From positions 1-35,824 of the forward strand of contig URPU01000014.1 in assembly GCA_900549865.1 (NCBI GenBank): DNA of 35,824 nucleotides. Direction: 5' to 3'. The DNA is from an uncultured Eubacteriales bacterium. Lineage in GTDB: Bacteria; Bacillota; Clostridia; Oscillospirales; Oscillospiraceae. This document shows positions 32,412 through 35,824 of the stretch, piece after piece (position 1 is the stretch's first letter; each line of letters begins with the position of its first letter). Both the position numbers and the translations under genes were made by a program. Under the pieces are notes generated by a model that made no database searches, had not been told where the DNA came from, and saw only the letters and a list, made by a program, of their open reading frames with translations.

Positions 32412-32654
32412 ATGGCGGATGAAACGAGAAAATTTGAGGCGCTTGACAGCAAGACCGCGATGAAAGAGGTTCTTTCATCCGTGTATAACTCCCTCATGGT
32501 TAAGGGCTACAACCCGATAAACCAGATAGTGGGTTATATACTTTCGGAGGATCCGACCTACATCACGAATTACAACAACGCGCGCACGCTCATAACCCGG
32601 CTCGACAGGGATGAGCTGCTGCAAGAGCTTGTAAAGACTTATCTGGACAAGTGA
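32412..32654 (+). CDS. ireB: IreB family regulatory phosphoprotein (UPF0297)
   Basis: An 80-residue protein matching the UPF0297/IreB family: MADETRKFEALDSKTAMKEV, YNSLMVKGYNPINQIVGYIL and DPTYITNYNNARTLI are diagnostic. In Enterococcus IreB is a target of the Ser/Thr kinase IreK that tunes cell-envelope stress and cephalosporin tolerance; function in this organism is inferred. The N-terminal Thr residue (MADET) is the position type phosphorylated in the family. In many Firmicutes ireB sits with ruvX and a UPF0473 gene; here it is a single gene with its own promoter and terminator. Confidence 0.95.
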   Translation: MADETRKFEALDSKTAMKEVLSSVYNSLMVKGYNPINQIVGYILSEDPTYITNYNNARTLITRLDRDELLQELVKTYLDK

Positions 32655-32676
32655 TAGAAACATAAGCTGTAAAATC

Positions 32677-32710
32677 TTAAAGGCGTGTGCTTTTCGCACA
32701 CGCCTTTAAA
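32677..32710 (+). terminator. Terminator of ireB
   Basis: AAAGGCGTGTGC (32679-32690) and GCACACGCCTTT (32696-32707) pair perfectly around TTTTC; the pairing extends by TTA/TAA-type ends. Confidence 0.85.
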
Positions 32711-32715
32711 CATTA

Positions 32716-32744
32716 TTGACAAAAGTGGGAAATCGCGATATGGT
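32716..32744 (+). promoter_or_regulatory. Promoter of the agr-type two-component genes
   Basis: TTGACA (32716-32721), 17-bp spacer, TATGGT (32739-32744). Further on, the palindrome CCTTTGTCAAAGG (32753-32765) overlaps the ribosome site AAAGG of the regulator gene, so it could mask that site or bind a protein. Confidence 0.65.
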
Positions 32745-32776
32745 AGAACTATCCTTTGTCAAAGGTGTGTGACAAC

Positions 32777-33490
32777 ATGATAGCAGCGATATGCGACGAT
32801 AACGCCGCGGCGGCACAGAAATTAAAATCGGCCATTGCATGCATCTGCGCGGAAAAGGACTGGCCTCTGGAAGCAGAGGTCTATACTTCGCCCGGCGCGA
32901 TTTTGCGGGCAGACCTGTCCAAAACGCAGGTGGTCTTTCTGGACATCGACATGCCGCAGATGAGCGGCCTTGAGGCCGCGGCACAGCTAAGGCAAGAATA
33001 CCCGGAGCTTATAATCGTTTTCGTGACGTCTTACATAGAATACGCGCCGGAGGGGTACAGGGTGAACGCGTTTCGGTATCTCTTGAAGCAGCGCATGGAT
33101 ACGGAGCTTTGCGGCGTCATGTGCGACGTGCAGAAAAAGCTGGCCGAATCGGCAAGAACGTTCTCCATCCGGACGAAGGACGGGATCATTGTCCTGCCGC
33201 TGAACAGAATTTTGTATATTGAGGGCACAGCCAGAAGAGAGGTGCTGTTCCATACAGAAACGGAGCGCGGCGTGATAAGCGCCGCCGGAAGATTGTCAAG
33301 CTACGGCGAGGAGCTGAGCGGAAAGGGCTTTTTGAAGCTGCAAAAGAGCTTCATCGCTAACATGGCGCACATTATGAAGATATGCAATTATCATGTGTAT
33401 ATGAGCAGCGGCGAGGTGCTGAAAGCCTCAGAATCAAATTATAAGGAAATCCAAACCGCCTTTTTGCGATGGAAGGGGCTGCACCTATGA
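32777..33490 (+). CDS. LytTR-family response regulator (AgrA-like)
   Basis: A 237-residue regulator. The receiver (1-120) has ICDDN with Asp7/Asp8, phospho-acceptor Asp56 in VVFLDIDMPQMSG, and a Lys in the RYLLKQRMD loop. The C-terminal LytTR DNA-binding domain (about 130-232) has RTKDGIIVLPLNRILYIEG, GKGFLKLQKSFIANMAHI and a late ASESNYKEIQTAFL. ATG 32777 has AAAGGTG 9 bases upstream; an in-frame TTG at 32756 is poorer. It overlaps the kinase gene by ATGA and would relay the agr signal, probably activating the agrBD promoter. Confidence 0.9.
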   Translation: MIAAICDDNAAAAQKLKSAIACICAEKDWPLEAEVYTSPGAILRADLSKTQVVFLDIDMPQMSGLEAAAQLRQEYPELIIVFVTSYIEYAPEGYRVNAFRYLLKQRMDTELCGVMCDVQKKLAESARTFSIRTKDGIIVLPLNRILYIEGTARREVLFHTETERGVISAAGRLSSYGEELSGKGFLKLQKSFIANMAHIMKICNYHVYMSSGEVLKASESNYKEIQTAFLRWKGLHL

Positions 33491-34803
33491 CTATGGCGGC
33501 TGCAAACACGCTCAATACGGCGCTGCTGCTTCTGGAATATACTATGCTGTATATCCTGATAAACGGATTGTTTGAAAGCAAGCGCCCTATGCCGCTGGAA
33601 ATTTTATCTTTTGCTGCCGCTGCGGCGATAAACTGCGTCGTCATGTATTTCTTATCAAGTAATTACTTGATAAGAAGCTGCATACTTGCAGCAACGATGA
33701 CCGTCTGGATACGCTTCTGCTTCCGCGTCAGCTTTACAAGATGCCTGTTCCCTGTCCTTTTCTGGCTTGCGTATCTGATGCTGTGCGACAACCTGATGAT
33801 CTTTATTCTTGGGGCGATCATCGGTGATAAAACAACGTCGATTTTGAGCAGCCCGGATTCATATTATCTGGTCTCGCTAAGCATAAAGTTCGTCGAGCTG
33901 TTTGGGATAACGGCCTTGAATATATGGCTGCGGCATCATTTTGAACGCGGCGCGGCGTCGATCGCGGATTGGCTGAGAGTGCTCATCTTCCCTTTGACGA
34001 CTTTGATAGTGTCTATCCTGCTTGTGCGTGTATTCTTTTTGTACCCGCCCGCCGCCCATGAACTGCTGATATGCGATGTTGTCCTGCTCATTTTGGACGT
34101 TGCCTCGATTTTTATCTTGAATTACCTTGATCAGCAGCGGAAGAAGGCAAAGGATCAGCTCATCCTGCGCCGCAGCATGAAGGCGGCGCTTGAAAGCGTC
34201 GAGACATGGAAAAAAGCATATGAGCAGCAGCGAAAGCAGACGCATGATTTTAAAAATCTTTTGATCGTGCTGCGCGGCTTCGCCGAGCGCGAGACCACGC
34301 GCACAGAAATGATAGAGTATATCGAAAGATTACAGCACTTGGACTCCGCAGGCTCCACGATGATAGAGACCAACCGGATCGCAGTCGATATAATTCTGAA
34401 TCAGAAGCTGGCCGCGGCGGAGGACGCCGGCATCCGCTTCATGCCGCAGCTGGACGACCTTTCAAAGTTCCCCCTGCCTGACGATGAGCTTATAATCGTG
34501 CTGGCAAATCTTATTGACAACGCAATAGAGGCCTGTGAAAAAATCGAGGATACTGCGCGGCGCTTCATCAGGCTGAATATGAAGGTCGAACCGCAATGCG
34601 CATATCTGCGCATTGAAAACCCGACCGTCTCACCTGTGGAAATAAAAAACAACCGCATTATTACGACCAAGGCAAACGCCGCTGAGCACGGCTATGGAAT
34701 TCAGAACATGATCGCTGTTCTGGAACGGCATTCGGCGTATTATTTGTTCGAGTACAGCGAAGAAGCGGGCACGCTGTCATTCACTTTGCAGCTGACGGAA
34801 TAA
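33487..34803 (+). CDS. GHKL-type sensor histidine kinase (AgrC-like)
   Basis: A 438-residue kinase. About six to seven hydrophobic segments lie in the first 205 residues (peptide-sensing membrane domain), followed by a linker helix (YLDQQRKKAKDQLILRRSMK). The dimerisation/phosphorylation helix is RKQTHDFKNLLIVL with His253. The GHKL ATPase domain has N-box ILANLIDNAIEACEKIED and G-box HGYGIQNMIAVLERH. This is the AgrC architecture (HPK10 class). ATG 33487 with GGAAGGGG upstream is favoured over ATG 33469. It should detect the thiolactone peptide made by the AgrB/AgrD pair. A strong terminator follows. Confidence 0.9.
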   Translation: MTMAAANTLNTALLLLEYTMLYILINGLFESKRPMPLEILSFAAAAAINCVVMYFLSSNYLIRSCILAATMTVWIRFCFRVSFTRCLFPVLFWLAYLMLCDNLMIFILGAIIGDKTTSILSSPDSYYLVSLSIKFVELFGITALNIWLRHHFERGAASIADWLRVLIFPLTTLIVSILLVRVFFLYPPAAHELLICDVVLLILDVASIFILNYLDQQRKKAKDQLILRRSMKAALESVETWKKAYEQQRKQTHDFKNLLIVLRGFAERETTRTEMIEYIERLQHLDSAGSTMIETNRIAVDIILNQKLAAAEDAGIRFMPQLDDLSKFPLPDDELIIVLANLIDNAIEACEKIEDTARRFIRLNMKVEPQCAYLRIENPTVSPVEIKNNRIITTKANAAEHGYGIQNMIAVLERHSAYYLFEYSEEAGTLSFTLQLTE

Positions 34804-34839
34804 AGAGCCGGGCAAGCCGTGCCGCGCCCATGAAAACAC

Positions 34840-34885
34840 AAAAACGCGAATATCCGAAGCACTTATCGGATATTCGCGTTTTTTT
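34840..34885 (+). terminator. Terminator after the kinase gene
   Basis: AAAAACGCGAATATCCGA (34840-34857) and TCGGATATTCGCGTTTTT (34866-34883) form an 18-bp perfect stem with an 8-base loop, ending in a T-run. Confidence 0.94.
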
Positions 34886-34905
34886 ACCGTTTTTTCAGAT
34901 AAAAA

Positions 34906-34994
34906 CTGTTGTAACGAGACCCCTCACCCCCTTTTCACGACAAAAATCCGGTTCTTACGTCACTTTTCACACAAACGCATTTTTATGTGATAAT
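34906..34994 (+). promoter_or_regulatory. agrBD promoter with candidate regulator repeats
   Basis: TTCACA (34966-34971), 17-bp spacer and GATAAT (34989-34994) with the TG of an extended -10 before it. Upstream are two similar blocks, CTGTTGTAACG (34906-34916) and CGGTTCTTACG (34949-34959), 43 bp apart, with a GTT core like LytTR half-sites. A direct repeat of CTTTTCAC starts at 34931 and 34963. Which of these the regulator binds is unknown. Confidence 0.5.
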
Positions 34995-35015
34995 ATTACC
35001 AACGGGGTGGAGCAG

Positions 35016-35612
35016 ATGATCCATAACGTAGCCGCAAAGATTGCAAAAGCATCCTGCGAAAGAGCTTGGATAGGCGAAGATGATTTTGAATGGTGTGTAT
35101 ACGCATTGGAAAAGAGAATAAGCATTTTGCTATATATGACAGTTGTACTTTTATGGATCGTTGTATCTGGCCGTCTCGTTGATACCCTGTCTTTTCTTCT
35201 GCCGTTTTATCTTATGAGGCGGCGTATAGGCGGATGCCATGTCAACAGTGCGGGTGTTTGCTTTACGTTGAGCGTTTTGCTGGTCATACTTGCCAGTATT
35301 TTTGCAAGTAAAGCAGCCATTTACTTGCCGCAGAACATTTTAATCTTCGCTGACGCGGCGGCGTTGTTCACCGGCCTACTAGTCAAGCCGTCTTATCCGC
35401 CGCAAGCACATTTCACGCAAGACGAACGGCTTGCGAATAAGTGCCGCAAAAATATCTTGTTGTGCATGATTCTTGCGGCGCAATGCATAAGTTTGTGCAT
35501 TCACGATGTGCGCATATTTACATGCAGCTTTTGTGGTGTTTCACTCGCTGTGGTAACGGCAATAATTCAAACTTCAAAAAACAAAAGGAGTGTCGATTAT
35601 GAAAAAGTCTGA
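35016..35612 (+). CDS. agrB: AgrB-like accessory gene regulator peptidase
   Basis: A 198-residue membrane cysteine peptidase that would cleave the AgrD pre-peptide and form its thiolactone ring. The catalytic pair is His75 and Cys82 in RRRIGGCHVNSAGVC, with the same seven-residue spacing as His77/Cys84 of staphylococcal AgrB. Four to five hydrophobic segments follow, plus a basic loop (NKCRKN). ATG 35016 fits GGGGTGGAG 5-8 bases upstream; the frame continues upstream to 34830 but reads through a terminator. Its last 14 bases overlap the agrD start. Codon and base composition are AT-richer than most of the window, suggesting possible transfer of the agr module. Confidence 0.92.
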   Translation: MIHNVAAKIAKASCERAWIGEDDFEWCVYALEKRISILLYMTVVLLWIVVSGRLVDTLSFLLPFYLMRRRIGGCHVNSAGVCFTLSVLLVILASIFASKAAIYLPQNILIFADAAALFTGLLVKPSYPPQAHFTQDERLANKCRKNILLCMILAAQCISLCIHDVRIFTCSFCGVSLAVVTAIIQTSKNKRSVDYEKV

Positions 35613-35760
35613 AAAAATCGCGTCAAACCTCATTAAGCAAATCACCATTTCTGAACGCTACGGGTGGCCGCCATCGTGCTATGGTTCACTTTACCAACCG
35701 GAACGTCCCATTAAAAGCACATCAAAGGGCACGGTCAAAATGATCACGCCAAAGAAATAG
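35599..35760 (+). CDS. agrD: AgrD-like cyclic lactone autoinducer pre-peptide
   Basis: A 53-residue pre-peptide starting inside the end of agrB (14-base overlap) with AAAGGAG 9 bases before the ATG. Layout: a basic, amphipathic N-terminal leader (MKKSEKIASNLIKQITI), a short segment with the only cysteine (Cys27), PPSCYGSLYQPERP, and a basic C-terminal tail ending ITPKK. Aligned by the conserved (H/Y)QPE-P cleavage motif of clostridial AgrD proteins, the ring should be Cys27-Tyr-Gly-Ser-Leu31, five residues closed by a thioester. The exocyclic tail is probably one to four residues (from GWPPS). The exact N-terminal cut is not predictable. It is the signal for the AgrC-like kinase encoded upstream. 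Confidence 0.9.
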   Translation: MKKSEKIASNLIKQITISERYGWPPSCYGSLYQPERPIKSTSKGTVKMITPKK

Positions 35761-35824
35761 TTTGTGGTTCTTGGATATACAATATAAGTGCAACAAATAA
35801 AAGAGTGGACTCACAGGTTGAAAT
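35761..35824 (+). other. Intergenic tail after agrD
   Basis: The last 64 bases hold no recognisable gene, terminator or start site. A following gene, if any, lies beyond the window. Confidence 0.6.

Noticed and set aside
34830..35015. Upstream extension of agrB
   Set aside because: It reads through the strong terminator and the promoter region; ATG 35016 with GGGGTGGAG gives the normal AgrB length.

Overview
The window looks like a chromosomal segment from a strictly anaerobic, fairly GC-rich Firmicute, most plausibly a gut clostridium of the Oscillospiraceae type. The signs are low-GC-Gram-positive style regulation (T-box, agr, IreB, strong AGGAGG ribosome sites), oxygen-sensitive iron-sulfur and 2-hydroxyacyl-CoA dehydratase enzymes, and several lipoproteins with Gram-positive lipoboxes. 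The taxon is inferred from gene content and style, not from a marker gene.

Layout. 1-6960: a partial unknown gene, a TetR regulator with a palindromic operator, and a divergent operon. The operon encodes a 922-residue FAD/iron-sulfur oxidoreductase, two 2-hydroxyacyl-CoA dehydratase-type subunits and a 57-residue membrane peptide, and ends in a strong terminator. 7000-11150: an alpha/beta hydrolase, an EFR1-type flavodoxin-ferredoxin, and a MerR regulator. The MerR gene is divergent from a hydrolase with a Cys nucleophile and a CMD-cupin fusion, and the promoter between them has the classic 19-bp MerR spacer. 11150-11450: a hairpin-rich repeat element bracketed by two near-identical stem-loops. 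11454-15810 (minus strand): ywlG/UPF0340, an ECF transporter S component, and a three-gene ABC transporter of the TrpXYZ type. The transporter is preceded by a 34-residue leader peptide with ten consecutive aromatic residues and an intrinsic terminator, which looks like a transcription attenuator.

16014-23372: a complete phosphate operon behind a Pho-box-like repeat: pstS-pstC-pstA, a pyridoxal-type kinase, then pstB-phoU-phoB-phoR. 23407-24652: a HAD phosphatase and a self-contained 45-residue membrane peptide gene with its own promoter, ribosome site and terminator. 24727-28255: a sigma factor/putative anti-sigma pair, a second hairpin-rich repeat element, alanine racemase and a lipoprotein. 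28289-32303: a phenylalanine T-box and pheST, with an unusual internal duplication in PheT. 32351-35760: ireB, then a compact agr-type quorum-sensing locus (response regulator, GHKL kinase, AgrB peptidase, 53-residue AgrD pre-peptide).

The strongest candidates for undescribed biology are the aromatic leader-peptide attenuator at 15553-15743, the agr autoinducer predicted at the right edge (a Cys-Tyr-Gly-Ser-Leu ring), and the dehydratase operon with its fused electron-transfer flavoprotein and membrane micropeptide. Two different aromatic-amino-acid sensing devices, a T-box and a leader peptide, occur in the same window.
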